64,000 bases of DNA. Origin: Locusta migratoria. Lineage: Eukaryota; Arthropoda; Insecta; Orthoptera; Acrididae. A model generated the notes under the pieces. That model did no database searches. It saw only the letters and a program-made list of their open reading frames with translations, and was not told the origin of the DNA. This document shows, one piece after another, positions 12,380 through 24,019 of the stretch. The translations under genes were made by a program, and so were the position numbers. The stretch is from contig CM048744.1 in NCBI GenBank assembly GCA_026315105.1, positions 655,219,676-655,283,675 on the forward strand, given 5' to 3'. Numbering within the stretch: position 1 is the first letter of the stretch; each line of letters begins with the position of its first letter.

Positions 12380-12570
12380 TAGTGAGTACTTTTGTATTTT
12401 TGTGTCTTTTTTGTGTGATCTGTTGACGATCCTGGAGTAAGAATGAATCCATCTATTTAGTAGATCTCAAATCCCATAATTACTTAGTTTCTGCAATAGA
12501 ATACCATGATCAATTACATCAAATCTGTACTAAGGTCAAGAAATATGTTGCTTATCAACACTGTTAATGC
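12380..12570 (-). pseudogene. LINE reverse-transcriptase scrap
   Basis: The minus strand reads IFLDLST followed, after a one-base shift, by a VIDHGILLQK-like stretch, and then LSNYGI. This is the RT block where most non-LTR enzymes have F.DLSKAFD.V.H..L. Too short and too broken for a family assignment. Confidence 0.5.
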
Positions 12571-13299
12571 TTCATATGAAACTTTTGTGTGTTACTTATA
12601 CTTTTTTCTAGTACTTTGCTTCTTAATTACAATTTTGTCTAAAGAGCTGTACATTTTCCTAGAAATATGCTTGTTATCTCCAACATTCTTCATGTGTAGT
12701 ATAACAAGATTATTACAATTTGTGACTCACTGCAGGTCCAATTCTTCCAATATGGCTTACATATTCCAACCAGTCTTCACTCCCAGCAACTCTACATCTT
12801 TTTTAGTATACTAGTATTACTCTCAATAGATGTGATGACAGCATCATACATAGCAATTTTCAATGTATGGCACCTCACAAATACATTTTAGGTACTCTTG
12901 TCCACACTGCATTTTTGAATGACTCAATCACATTTTGAGCTTTCCCCATTAGATATTTCTCCAATAGCTACGGACTTGCTAAATCTCTATAATCTGGTAT
13001 TACAACCAATCTCATGTGAGGAATTTTTTGTTAGTAAACGTATCTCAAGTTCCAGGTGACTCAGCCTTTTGATTTATATTTGAATTTTTTTGTTTTGGTG
13101 TGCAGCATTGGCCATTGATTTTACTGATTTTGGCTAAGAGGTGTGTTTTTTTAAGTAAGTATTGATTTGCCTCACCACGGCCGCAGCGCTACGGTTGGCG
13201 TTCTGGGCATGCACACTGGGTACCTACACCTGTTGTCTACACACTAACGTCATTGCGGTCTGCTTCTTACTTCTCTACACCGTGTACTAAGTGTTTAAG
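12571..13299. other. No gene recognised; mariner leader at the end
   Basis: Mostly AT-rich. From about 13180 the base composition becomes richer in G and C, and this part probably belongs to the 5' untranslated part of the mariner that starts its frame at 13300. Confidence 0.45.
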
Positions 13300-13710
13300 A
13301 TGCCTCCGATAATCGTGAGTCCCACCGACTGTGAAGTACTGGCTGTTATAAGATATCTTAGAGCTAAAGGCCTAAAAGCATTCCAGATTCATAGTGAGGT
13401 CTGTGGATTTTACAGAGAAAACATTATGAGTGATGGAATGGTGAGAGAGTAGGTGACAGCATTCAAAATGGCCGCACAAATGTGTATGATGAACAATGGA
13501 GAGGGCGTCCTTCAGTCATTAATGAAAGTTTGGTGGACAGAGAAAACAGACGCTTTACGATTTCCTCCTTGCGGTATGACTTACCTAATGTCTTCAAGAC
13601 GATGCCGAAGTCAAACAGTTGCGATGCAGCGGTTAACAAGTCAGGTGGGTATTAAAAAACTGGTACAGTGTTATGACAGGTGCCTCAATATTGATGCAAA
13701 AGTAGATTAA
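13300..13710 (+). pseudogene. Mariner transposase, internally deleted
   Basis: The frame opens MPPIIVSPTDCEVLAVIRYL, the N-terminal helix-turn-helix of mariner/SETMAR-like transposases, which binds the terminal inverted repeats. It continues through NIMSDGMVRE, a stop at 13450, and shifted frames that still read ENRRFTIS. The next recognisable part (13640-13710) is the very C-terminus, GIKKLVQCYDRCLNI. A full mariner protein is about 340-350 residues; the DD34D catalytic core is missing, so this is a roughly 600-bp deletion derivative. Terminal repeats were not pinned down. Confidence 0.78.
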
Positions 13711-14689
13711 GGTACAGGCTTTCATGTAAAAATGAAATCATTGAGATATCTTAGCACGTCTGTTTTTTTTTATTTTTTTTTTTTCAAAACGGTACTTAAA
13801 AGACACGCAGTCTCGTACATGACCATCATCAGTTCTGGAGCTTACATTCACAAAGAAATCACACATGAGACTCACATGCCCATGTAATGGTACACATACC
13901 ACTTTTTAAAAACGTTTATAAACTGACATAAAATAGGACATGGTGACATCAGTTGGGACATACATTACATGAACTCTAGAAGTATCAAATTAAAAAAACT
14001 TCACTTTCATAAAGACACATTGTTTCATAAAAATAATTGATTTGAATACTTGTAAAGTTCGCTCCACATAGAGGGTACTCGTAACTTTATGTTAAAAGCA
14101 AAGTGTTTGCAGTCTGTTTGTGTATGTCAGTTGTAGAAATTTTAAAAACCTGCAGGTGTACTGTTGCAATGTGCCCTGAGGATAATGAATCTAATTTTTT
14201 AACGTCTGTCATGAAGACAAGGAAACTATCATGATAAGTAGAGTTAAATGCTTAACAGTTCATCATCATTGAAAAATAAGCGGAACAACTAAAACTAGAG
14301 TTGCACAGACTAGACAGAATTGTGTATGTACCACTACACATTGGTGCAAGGAAAAAGAAATTATGTATCATGCTTGAAAATCATACGTCCTACTGTGTTT
14401 TTATAGCAGAAATACAATGAATGGTGGGGGTTTCTGCATTTATGAAAAAAACATCCTTTAAAGGTAGGAAAACCTGTATGTAGCTTCACTTGTAAATTGT
14501 CCAACTAGGATGACTAAAACATTTTCTTTGGCAGTAGACCATGTAGAAACAAACATAAAAAGAACGCAATGCAGAATACTTGTACAAAATATGGGCATAT
14601 AAGGTCATTACTGTCAAAACATGAAAAACAAGTATTTATGTAGAAAAGCATACTTCGTTGAATGCATAAAAAATGGTGTTGTCAGAATT
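13711..14689. other. No clear feature; possible upstream part of the next LINE
   Basis: T run at about 13762-13785 and AT-rich sequence. Frames after about 14440 may be decayed endonuclease sequence of the LINE at 14690 but I cannot show it. Confidence 0.4.
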
Positions 14690-15905
14690 AAATTTATGCC
14701 AGTACTCATCTCAAATGCAACATGAAGTATGAGAAGAACTTTTTGTTGAAACTTAATCAACAACATTTAAACTAAAGTTTGAGGAAGCATTTCCCAAGAC
14801 ACTACAGTCTATAGAAGGTACAAGTAAAAATAGATGGGTAACCAAAGGATTTAAAAAATTTTCTGAAACTCTTAGGCATCTTACATCCATTAAAATATTC
14901 AGACTGACCAATCTTTCTTAGAGTTTTATAAAAACTACCACAGAACCTATAGAAAGTAATTGCTAGCTGCAAAAAGTTAGCAAATAGCAAAACAGTAAAG
15001 GAGACAGACAGTAAAAAAAAAAAAAAAGAGAATGAAAATTCTGGTCAAACACAACAGAGAACACAGATTAAATATAAAAATTTTCAAACCAACAGACCAA
15101 AGTAGTTATCAAACTATGAAAATTAATATTTCCGCAGCATTGCCAAGAAGTTGATGGCAACATCAGTCAAAACAATGGGTTTATTGGGGATATCCACAAC
15201 TGATCATTAAAACATGGGGTAACATTGAAGGTAAAAAATAACAAAATGAACTGGATAAACTTTCATTGAAATAAAAGACCTAATGAAAGCATATTGAAGA
15301 TTAAAAACGATCACATAAGCTGTGTAACAAATATCAAATTCTTATTAATGAATGTCGGTGCCCAGTTGAAATCGACGGGCTATGTGAGAATGCTGGCAAA
15401 TGAGTTATCCTCAGTATGTTATGCTTTGCGAGTCCTTGCATCAGTGAGCATGTGTTACACTAGCTGATTACGGAAATATACATTCAGTCATGACATACGG
15501 GATATTTTCTGAGGAACAGACTATTTTCAAGATACAGAAAAGAGCTGTGTGGATAACAACAAATAGTAGTAGCAAACCATCCCATAAAGAATAATTCAAA
15601 AATCTAGGATTCTTACAATAACAAGCGAATATCTGTACCAAAACATAATGCAATAAAAATCTTCATCTCTATCCCACAAGCAGCACAATGTATGATGACA
15701 AACCTAGATCCAAGCACTGTGTACATATAACTAGAATGAATAAAGCAAAAACACGAAATGGTCTAATAAACCTTCAGATAAAATTGAAGAATAAGTTGCT
15801 ACAAGATATAAAAGATGTAAATGATCACCACACCTTTAACCAAAGGCCAAAAGTAGATCTATTGAACAACTGTTATTGCATAGTAGATGAATGTTTAAAG
15901 TAGTT
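14690..15905 (+). pseudogene. LINE remnant: linker and C-terminal part, RT palm deleted
   Basis: Around 14820-15000, SKNRWVTKGFKKFSETLRHL and FLEFYKNYHRTYRK correspond to the endonuclease-RT linker. At about 15300-15475 comes thumb sequence with ELSSVCYALRVLASVS, then HSVMTYGIFSEEQ, then a C-terminal frame (15688-15903) ending DVNDHHTFNQRPKVDLLNNC and YCIVDECLK. Between linker and thumb the catalytic palm is gone. The C-terminus matches the minus-strand copy at 36060-36260. A-rich run at about 15013. Non-functional. Confidence 0.75.
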
Positions 15906-16289
15906 GAAGACAATATCTAAATTTACATGAACATATAACAAATAAGTACGAAAATTGAACACATTAGGGAAGAAATCTAGGCCTACACCTATAAAACAAT
16001 AGCTGATAAATTGTAAATGTGTATTATCAAGTTGTGTATTGGTGCAAACTAGTGATAACTTGGTAGGAAAATTGAACACCTAAGATTAGAAATGTATCTG
16101 TAGCTGAGTACCCATTGATAAATGGTACAGTTGTTGTCAAATGTCTATACATCATTGCTTATACATTAGTATTTATCACACAGTTTTTGTTCTACACAGG
16201 TCACTAAACATAGTAATTTTCAATATTCAGATGCAATAATCTGATATTGTTTAAAAGATACATTTCTAACCTTAGGTGTACATCATACC
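15906..16289 (+). repeat. LINE 3' untranslated region with internal duplication
   Basis: Two diverged copies of a segment containing 'aaaattgaaca' (about 15945-16010 and 16065-16120). The reverse complement of this arrangement is seen at 35812-36000, also next to a copy of the same LINE C-terminus, so it is a property of the family's 3' UTR. Confidence 0.55.
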
Positions 16290-16573
16290 ATGGTTTTGTT
16301 GTTGTAGTCATCAGTCTGGAGACTGGTTTGATGCAACTCTCACCACTACCCTGTCCTGTGCAAGCCTCTTCATCTGAGAAAACGTATGGCAACATATGTC
16401 CTTCTTAATCTGCAAACTGTGTACGTACCTAGGTCTCCATCTGCGATTTTTACCTGACATACTTCTCCGCAATGCTACATTCACGATACTAAGTTTGTGT
16501 CCCACCAACCTGTCCCTTCTCTTAGTCAGGATATGCCATAAACTCCTTTTCTCCACAATTGTTTTGAGTACTT
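16290..16573 (-). pseudogene. LINE ORF2 C-terminus, split by the 19-kb LTR element
   Basis: The minus strand reads TKRRDRLVGHKLSIVNVALR, GKNRRWRPRYVHSLQIKKDI and FSQMKRLAQDRVVVRVASNQ, the 'RR..L.GH......L.GK..GRRGRGRPR......' C-terminal signature of a widespread insect endonuclease-reverse transcriptase LINE. The upstream part of the same frame region continues at 35577, on the far side of the LTR element. The joint carries the ACTT duplication, so this LINE was the target. Confidence 0.75.
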
Positions 16574-19023
16574 TAAAACTCGTCCGCTGTTCTTTTGCCT
16601 GTTAACTAGCCATGTTTGTGAAGTTGACAATTGACTGCTTGCTCACAAAATCTAATTACGGTGATATTCACACAGCGGCGAAAGTATACAGCTCCCTTAA
16701 GCAAAACTCTGATTCTATAAGTTGAGCAAACAATTCTACCTTTACTGTAATCTTTAGAGGAAACTGCACACAATTAAATAATGATCCGCAGTCATGGAAC
16801 TAAATCAAAAATCGTAAATGTTCACAACGGAAACGCAAATTCTCTCCTCCAGAAGGGAGCAGAGACACGAGATACATGAACAAATTACCCCACATTAATC
16901 CAAAACAAATGATGAGGGGAGAATTTAAATTAGCACAAAAGGATTATAGTTTAACAAATTCATTTAATTATTCAAAACAAGATCAACAAGGGGGGAAGAT
17001 ACACCTTACAAAATTTTCAAAATATCCACAATTACATGACCCTAAAATTGTCCACCTGCAAAGTTGAGTACAGGTTAATTTACGATCACGTTTCTGCACG
17101 ACCACTACGGTCAGGGATTCGAATCCCCCCTCGGGCATGGATATTTGTGCCGTCCTAGTTCGTAAGTAGTTCATAACTAGTTTGTAAGTTTAGGGGCTGA
17201 TGACCCCGTAGTTAAGTCCCATAGACTATACAAACATTTGAACGATCACGTTTCATAGGGGGGTGGGGGGGACGGAGGAATTGTAGCACATTCACACACA
17301 GATTCATATGCCAAGCCATGCAGGTACTTACCAAGCACCCGACACCAATACACCAAGACGACAGCTAGGCAATGTGGAGAATGCTGATCGAAGGTTCACT
17401 CGTGCACAATGAAATAGTACCTCGCTTCCATAACATGTCAAGCTAGTGGCTTAGGCTCATGATAAACTTGGTTTAAGACCACAAAGTACGGTGTACAGAC
17501 GGAAGTTAAAGTTTGCCTAGAACTTCTAACTATACATTAAATCACGATTTCATTAAATAATATCTAAAAACTGTCACTCTGGCGTTCGTTTAGCACAGGG
17601 AGAAGATAACTATGGAAGGTTAAAGTTGTTAGATCAATACAGCACTCTTACTAAGTCGGAACACAAAATATGCATAAAGTTAACAAAATCCATTTCGAGG
17701 AGAATAACATCGCGAAATACATAGTGTAACCATTCTTTCTGATCAGAGGAATGATATCTATTAGATAAGCAAGGTTACAGATTGCTACAGCACAATACAG
17801 AGTTCGGTCACAAAAATTCAGAGAAGTCAAATAATTCTATTTCATGAAAATTGAAAATAGGATATACGTCATGCAACGGTTCTTTCTACACAGAGGAAAA
17901 AGATCTATTTAATGGTAATAACCAGGATAGAGAACACGCTAATCGGCGCACACGAGGGTCGACAAGTACACAGATTACAAGTTAGAATGGGCAATTTTCG
18001 GGGAAAATTATCACGCTACACTCACTAGGAAACACATTAGCAAACAGCTATACAATTATTAACCACTCATGTGCGCTGAATGATGGAAAAGCTGAAGGCT
18101 TTATCTGATATCGTCCACGTGTTCTGTCCACAAAGTACGAACAGTATAGGTACCGTGAGTCCCCAAAAATATTTGAATTTCACTACGATAAGAACATGAA
18201 AGACACTGAACATATTTAAACAAGTGAAGAAATGATTTAAAAGTTATAAAATGCAAGAACTGTGCTAACGAAACACCATCAGAGCCTCGGAATCTGATTC
18301 CAGCAAAAATCGACATAAAATTAGCAATCCTTTACGAAACTAAGCACAATTTCACTACTACACATAGTGTAGCTGCTACTCCCGGAATTAAACTCGCGAA
18401 AAGACATAAGTACGACTTTGGAACCTGAACTAAGTCGAGCCACGAGGCCACAGCAGAACCAAACCCAGAGGTACTTACCCTACCAGGAACCAAGAAGATA
18501 ATGAATAGCTCCCTTGACCACCACCTAACAGTTACCAAGGAGGGGTAGTGGAGGGGAGCCAAGAGAGCATCAGGCCGGTAACCTGATCAACTCCCAGCAA
18601 GGAGGTTAAGAGCAAGCTACATTAGCAATCTTTGCTAAGACTGGGTTCTGCTCAGCAGTTGGCAAACCTACTTCTCGGCCAGAGACATTCAACGCCCAGC
18701 GCCTGAAAGAAACGACGACACAAAACAGACGAGGCACACATAGCAGTTGCTAAACTTTCTTACAAACAATTTTTCATTCTTTCTGTGCAAGCCAGGTCCA
18801 GTGGGAGCACATCACAGTACAACTAATACATATTTGGAGCCTCATGTACAACACAGACACTTCGAATTTTATATACAGATAAAACTAAATCAATATATAA
18901 TGCCTGGTATCTTGCATATTGCGAGTGGGGTGTCTTGCTACACTAAAAAAAAGTGTCTAAAGCTCGTCAACATTTGTTCATGGGGAGTCAATTAAATGGA
19001 TCATGTTATGTGGACGTGTTTCA
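16574..19023 (-). repeat. 3' LTR of family B
   Basis: Plus-strand ends TAAAACT (mutated from TGAAACA) and TGTTTCA. Collinear with 33268-35572 throughout, for example 'gttaactagcc', 'atgatgaggggagaattt', and 'cttgaccaycacctaacag'. Longer than its partner chiefly because of the SINE at 17094-17241. Confidence 0.92.
17094..17241 (+). mobile_element. 5'-truncated SINE (type 1) inside the 3' LTR
   Basis: Contains the B-box (GATTCGAATCC) and the shared SINE body ('ggggctgatgaccccgtag', 'actatacaaacattt') but lacks the A-box head. Flanked by a perfect 12-bp duplication ACGATCACGTTT (17082-17093 and 17242-17253). The other LTR has a single copy of that site at 33798-33809 (with an A for G), which is the empty allele. 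The SINE therefore arrived after the LTR element inserted. Confidence 0.93.
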
Positions 19024-19037
19024 TCACCCCTTCCTTA
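19024..19037 (-). promoter_or_regulatory. Polypurine tract of family B
   Basis: On the minus strand, AAGGAAGGGGTGA directly abuts the 3' LTR start (TGAAACA). This is the expected position and composition of the plus-strand DNA primer. Confidence 0.7.
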
Positions 19038-20761
19038 GTGAGAAAAATTGACTGATCTCAATGTCATCATATAATTTTGAGCTTCAGGCACTTTTTTATT
19101 TACCAGGTTGTCCTTAGAAAATCATGGCATAAAACAGAGCATGGGCGCAGTGTACTGGCCTTTTATACAACTAACACAAATCATAAATCCATTTAAGAAA
19201 TCATCAAAAGAAAACAAATGGTGTGTTTGCTGATGTGGCTGGTTAGACCACAGGTTGGGGACATGAATCAGTGTATTATTAATACATAGGTCACATAAAA
19301 ACCCATATCATGGACAATATCAAACAGAAACAAAAAATATAAGACAAGTATTCAAACACTCTTGTTGTAGTCTGGCACACATTCATAGATGTGTCCTTGC
19401 CCGAAGGCTAAATATAAGTCTTGATTTTCAATATTAGAAGTTCAAAATCATAACATCAGGTCCACTACAATCTTGTATCAACACGTTTTTGTGTGTCACA
19501 CATGTTTACACTCGATTCAGTTCTAGGGACATGGGGAGGGACTTTCTTCCAAAGCAACTTGAAGGACACTACTGAGGCACTGTAAGTATATTTATACTGC
19601 TTGAGTATCTCTGACAGTAGATCCGGCAGCAGCACAGCAGCATCTTGGTTACGTCGCCTCGTGCATGACTGATTTGGAGAACATCTCGTTGTCGCCATGG
19701 ATGGAACACCAGCTTGCTGAGCGTCAGTGACAGTGACTTTCCCACTGCGTCGAGTTTTCACCCGTGGTATCATCTTGAATTATATGGGGCCGTTACCTTG
19801 TTACCCTCTTCTGCCCGCACATTAGCAACAGACGAGACTAGTATTGCACAAATGGACTGTGCACTTATGGAGTGACAGGTTATGCAGCTCTTCTTGCACA
19901 ACACAGCAAGAGGCTATGTCAGTTTTGTGGTTCTTTGACAGCTCATGGCAAACCGATGGTGTGATGTCCGCGATGAAGCTGCAGTCTGTGTGAGATTTCC
20001 CCTCTCAGAGCCTCTGCTGCAGAACTGGGAGTTGATCGCCAGGCGCCCGCTGCCCTTAGCATTGCATTCCAGGGACTCCTCTGGACTGGACCGGGGTCGT
20101 CGACCGCGCCGTTTCAGTCAGTTGGCCCCAGGCGGCTGCGGCGGCTGCTGCTGAGGGGGGCGTGTCTGCTTGCGTCAAGCTTGCCGGCAGCGCAGCAAGG
20201 ATGGCAAGTGCTGTCTGGTGCAGCTGGTTGTGGACGGCTCCCCATCGATGTCACTGCGGCCCTTCCCTGGCCGCACTGGGCTTGCGGGTGGCATGCAGGC
20301 CAGACCACGGCGCGTCATGCTGCCGCTATCGGTGGCATGTAGTTTCTCAGGTGTTTGCGCAAAACGCACACTTCACAAGATTCTGAATATTTAACCTCAT
20401 CGCCTATAATGGTCCATTCTATAGGACGACGATCCTCATATCTTTACAATTACATATTTAAAACACATAAAATATATATGTCCTCACAATGGTTATCTTA
20501 ATAAAATAAATAAAATTAAGTAACTGCTGCCATAGCAGACATATCACTTAAGACTAAGTACAAGAACACAAATTATACAATTAAAACAATGTAACAATCT
20601 ATGAACAAAAAAAATTGTCGTTATACCTACGTGGGCAATACGTACACAGATTCACGCGCACAGGGAGGCAGCAGCAGTAGGCGCAGAACTGGGACGAATT
20701 TACGCGTCTACTGACAGAACAGTAGAAGTACAAATTACTCATCCGAGCTATTAAATCGCAC
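19038..20761 (-). other. Family B internal 3' region, no recognised gene
   Basis: Holds a 102-codon minus-strand frame at 19465-19773 (starts MIPRVKTRRSGKVTVTDAQQ, Arg/Thr-rich) that I do not recognise, and a conspicuously GC-rich block at about 19940-20400. Neither RT, RNase H, integrase nor a clear envelope-like membrane protein is visible. Either unique 3' sequence of the family, as found in many Gypsy elements, or sequence acquired by it. Confidence 0.5.
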
Positions 20762-21507
20762 TGTGGGGCATTTCTTTTTACTTGACATACATTGCAGCCA
20801 CATTTTTCTATACATCACCTGTTGCAGATGTTCAGTGGTCTCGAAGATCTCGTAGCTCGCCTGCCATTAACACATCACAAAATTATGTTATGATGTCAGG
20901 TTCATTTAAGAAACCAAAAGTGTGACACTTTTCATTTTTTAAGTATATTTTTTAATCCATTCCTGATAAAGCACAAAAGTGATGCACGAGTAAGACTAGT
21001 TCACAACACACTTCCATACTAACTAAGATGTTACTCCTGTAAGACTGTCTTAAGACTCTCCCCGTTTGCGCCAATTCATGTGTGTTAATACATAATGGTA
21101 TTTCTAGAACCTTCTAGAGGACGGAAGTACAACATTTAACATTTAACATCTTGCTCAATAAACATTAATCAATCCTGATTTATGTAAAGAGACACAAAAT
21201 TATGACATATGTAGTAATAGCTTTCTCATATAAAATTAATGAATACAAAAGATCGTAAGTAAACAACAATTAGCGCAGTGTTAATATATGTTTACATTAT
21301 TGTTCAACATTAAGCTTCAATAATTTAATTAAGTTAGTTAGAAGACCCTAGTAATGCAGATGATGATCAAAGTGACTTGACAGAAGCGCTATAAAATGCT
21401 TATGTAATATAAACATGGAATATTAGGTTACAATACTACGACCAATTATGGTATCGAATACTTCAATATTACAAATAAACGAGACCCTCCTGGCTAAATA
21501 CATTACA
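20762..21507 (-). repeat. Family A LTR, left (3' LTR of left unit)
   Basis: Plus-strand ends TGTGGGGCA and CATTACA; contains 'gttgcagatgttcagtggtc' near one end and 'gagaccctcctggctaaata' near the other, as in the other copies. The internal flank on its right begins 'atacccacatgtg', a weakened form of the polypurine tract seen at 24690. Confidence 0.9.
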
Positions 21508-22182
21508 ATACCCACATGTGATGTCTGAGATTGTGTGACAACAGAATTGGGGAGTATTTACAATCAGCAAAGATTTTAAATCACACAAGACAAAATTATG
21601 ATCAGTTCTTTAAGATGAACAAGAGTACACAATTTTTTATACAAAATTTATACTATATTACTCAAGTTCAATATTAAATCTTGCTATAGTAATATAAAAT
21701 GACTGATTTTATCAAAAACTGTTACCAAAATAATATTCAACTACTGATGATATGATTACCGAAATGAACAATTCTTTAAATTAACTGCCATGACATTAGA
21801 CACAGAAGAACTAAGTGTTTTATGGAACAAGCATGGACACGCAGACAAAGTTGTGCTGAACCAAATTTACATAGCATGGGTACAGTCTAAAATCAGACAG
21901 AATGAGCTTAAATTGGTATACCCTACATTTGTGTAAACAGTACATAAATTTCAAAAAAATTAGAGAATATTAAATTTCAGCAAGACAGTATGAAATTAAT
22001 TACTAGAATAATCTTTTGGTTTGAATTGTACATTGAGTGAATTCAGAAGATGGTATTAAAATTTTTAATGCTGAATATAAATTTTGGCAATGCAAAATAG
22101 TTACCAAATTTCAAAGGGCATACAGATATAAGAACTTTATCCTGTCATACTTATTAAACAGTCATAAAAATACTAATGTATG
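21508..22182 (-). other. Family A left unit, 3' internal non-coding region
   Basis: No frame. Collinear with 24690-25420 of the right unit and weakly with 3318-3470. Confidence 0.7.
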
Positions 22183-22203
22183 TTAATTATAATATAATAG
22201 TGT

Positions 22204-22264
<61 letters not shown>

Positions 22265-22698
22265 AGAATTTGCTCAAAGTCATCATCCTCCTGATGTACA
22301 ATGTCTATATGCTCTACATTCTTAATGTGGTTCCATGCATCACTACAGTTAAGTATATAAATGTTTGACAAAAGTAAGTAATCATCATTAACTCCCATAA
22401 TAATTAATTTCTTACCACCCCAGTCAAAACTCACATTGCACTTAAGAATCCAATCCATACCAAGAACAAAGTTTTCACTTAAATCTGGAACCACTAAAGA
22501 CCCATGATCAAATTCTTTTCCTTCAATTACAAAATTTAACAATTCTTGACGTTTGACATATTTGCTCTGTTTACCAGTTGCACCCCTAATTTTTAATCCA
22601 CTAACAGGCATTTCAACAAATTGTTTACCCCCCAAATCTTCCAATTTATCCCTCAATTTTTCAGTAATAGCCGAGAATGGACTTCCAGTATCAATCAA
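22183..22698 (-). CDS. Retroviral-type aspartic protease of LTR family A, truncated before RT
   Basis: The frame starts MIDTGSPFSAI, carrying the catalytic Asp in D-T-G-S, and goes on through LKIRGATGKQSKYVKRQELL, FDHGSLVVPDLSENFVLGMD and WILKCNVSFDWGGKKLII. The hydrophobic 'ENFVLGMDWI' strand is the conserved G-[ML]-D element near the end of Gypsy-type proteases. In an autonomous element RT follows within about 100 residues; here the frame runs into a TA microsatellite that encodes an artefactual Ile/Tyr tail. The enzyme normally cleaves Gag and Pol in the particle. Confidence 0.8.
22209..22262. repeat. (TA)n microsatellite
   Basis: About 27 TA units, overlapping the end of the protease frame. 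Confidence 0.97.
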
Positions 22699-22937
22699 AC
22701 ACTTACCTTACCATCCAAAAATTTTGACATTAATATAAGGACACCCAATGCAATTTTCTTCTTTGGTATCTTTATCTTCCTCACATAATAAGTCTCTTTC
22801 AATTTCTTTAAAGTTAAACCTTGTGTACTATCTCCTTGGTTATTACTTTTACTTACAGCTTGCATAGAATTAATAACAACATCAGAACCTTTCGAAGTCT
22901 AAGTCTCAACAATCAGATTACCTTGGCCATTGTATTT

Positions 22938-23573
22938 TCACGTACCTTTACTTACTTTTTTGTATTTCCACCAATCTGTATTTACTTTGTCACAAACAAT
23001 TTCAGGTCTTTTCCAAAAGTTACTGAATTTGTTATCATCACTGAACTTACCCCACAAATTTGTAAGAAACATTTCTTTATTACTGTTCACTTTAGTCAAA
23101 TTATTTTCAGTCCTATCTTTGATATACACTAAATATTGATCATCATGTTTCCTATCCAATACTTCCTTACTCAGTTTGTTAAATTCTTCATTATTTATAT
23201 CAACAAAACTGTCAACTTCAGTTTGAAATGAAGCATTAAAATTCTTATTACTTACCTCTATTACTTTGTAATCATTTTGACATTCAGTGTTAGTTTGATC
23301 AGTAACTTCATTACTTTCATTAACAAAGGATTCATTATCCAGTTCAATATGAGCTAGATTGTGTTTAAGTTCTGTATTACTATTGTCATTTAATGAGGCT
23401 TCAGGATTTATATATTGACTGTTGGTGTTCATACATGTACCTAGATTGCTATAATTATTCTCATATGGAAATAATGTCTCTATGCCTAAAGTTGTGTTTT
23501 CAGATGTGTCTGTGTTGTTTGCCCATTTATAAAAGTCACTTACTACCCCCTGAGATAACAGAACATGACTCAA
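22938..23573 (-). CDS. Acidic Asn/Glu-rich linker protein of family A
   Basis: A 211-codon frame rich in Asn, Glu, Asp and Ser (for example ELKHNLAHIELDNESFVNES), ending near DKVNTDWWKYKKVSKGT. It lies between the nucleocapsid-like frame and the protease. The right-hand unit has a counterpart, ending with a similar 'PEWWKHRKVK' segment (about 27370-27400). No known domain; probably a spacer of the Gag-Pol polyprotein. Disordered character inferred from composition. Confidence 0.6.
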   Translation of the reverse strand: MSHVLLSQGVVSDFYKWANNTDTSENTTLGIETLFPYENNYSNLGTCMNTNSQYINPEASLNDNSNTELKHNLAHIELDNESFVNESNEVTDQTNTECQNDYKVIEVSNKNFNASFQTEVDSFVDINNEEFNKLSKEVLDRKHDDQYLVYIKDRTENNLTKVNSNKEMFLTNLWGKFSDDNKFSNFWKRPEIVCDKVNTDWWKYKKVSKGT

Positions 23574-23633
23574 AGTATCTATAGATTTATTTTTGTTGTT
23601 CTCAATGGTGCCTAAAGTTAAAATCTAGAAGTT

Positions 23634-24019
23634 TTAATCTAAATCTAGTCTTTCCCCATGTGTTTTGTAAGCTCTGGATTCTATCACATCATTCTCCCTA
23701 TTTTGTTTACTATTGTTAAATTTGGTCTGTCTTAAATCTTTTCCCGCCCCTAATTTACGGACCCTCATTGGATCGAGTTTCAGTTTTCCGGTTAACTCCC
23801 CCATATTGATTAGACCCATTGTTTTCACCTTGATTTCTGTTTCTATTGTCAAATTCTCTCCTACCATACCTATTCTGATTTTCATTACCAAAATTCCCAT
23901 TGCGTCTTCTACCATCAAAATAATTCCTTCTCCTATGTTGGTTTTCATAAACATTTTGCTGCCACACCCTATTCTGATCATGACAATGCCTCAGGTACTG
24001 ACTAAATTCTCTTTCCACT
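23634..24019 (-). pseudogene. Gag C-terminal (nucleocapsid-like) fragment of family A, left unit
   Basis: A minus-strand frame (23755-24123) enters from the LTR and then reads EFSQYLRHCHDQNRVWQQNV, followed by an Arg/Asn/Gly-rich tract (RRRNYFDGRRRNGNF, FDNRNRNQGENN) typical of nucleic-acid binding Gag tails. There is no Cys-His knuckle. The LTR edge (24020) abuts the middle of Gag directly: leader, matrix and capsid are missing in this unit. That is the mark of the recombination or deletion that built the complex. Confidence 0.7.

Noticed and set aside
12506..12814. 102-codon plus frame with several hydrophobic stretches
   Set aside because: The minus strand there carries LINE RT residues, and the frame has no other support.
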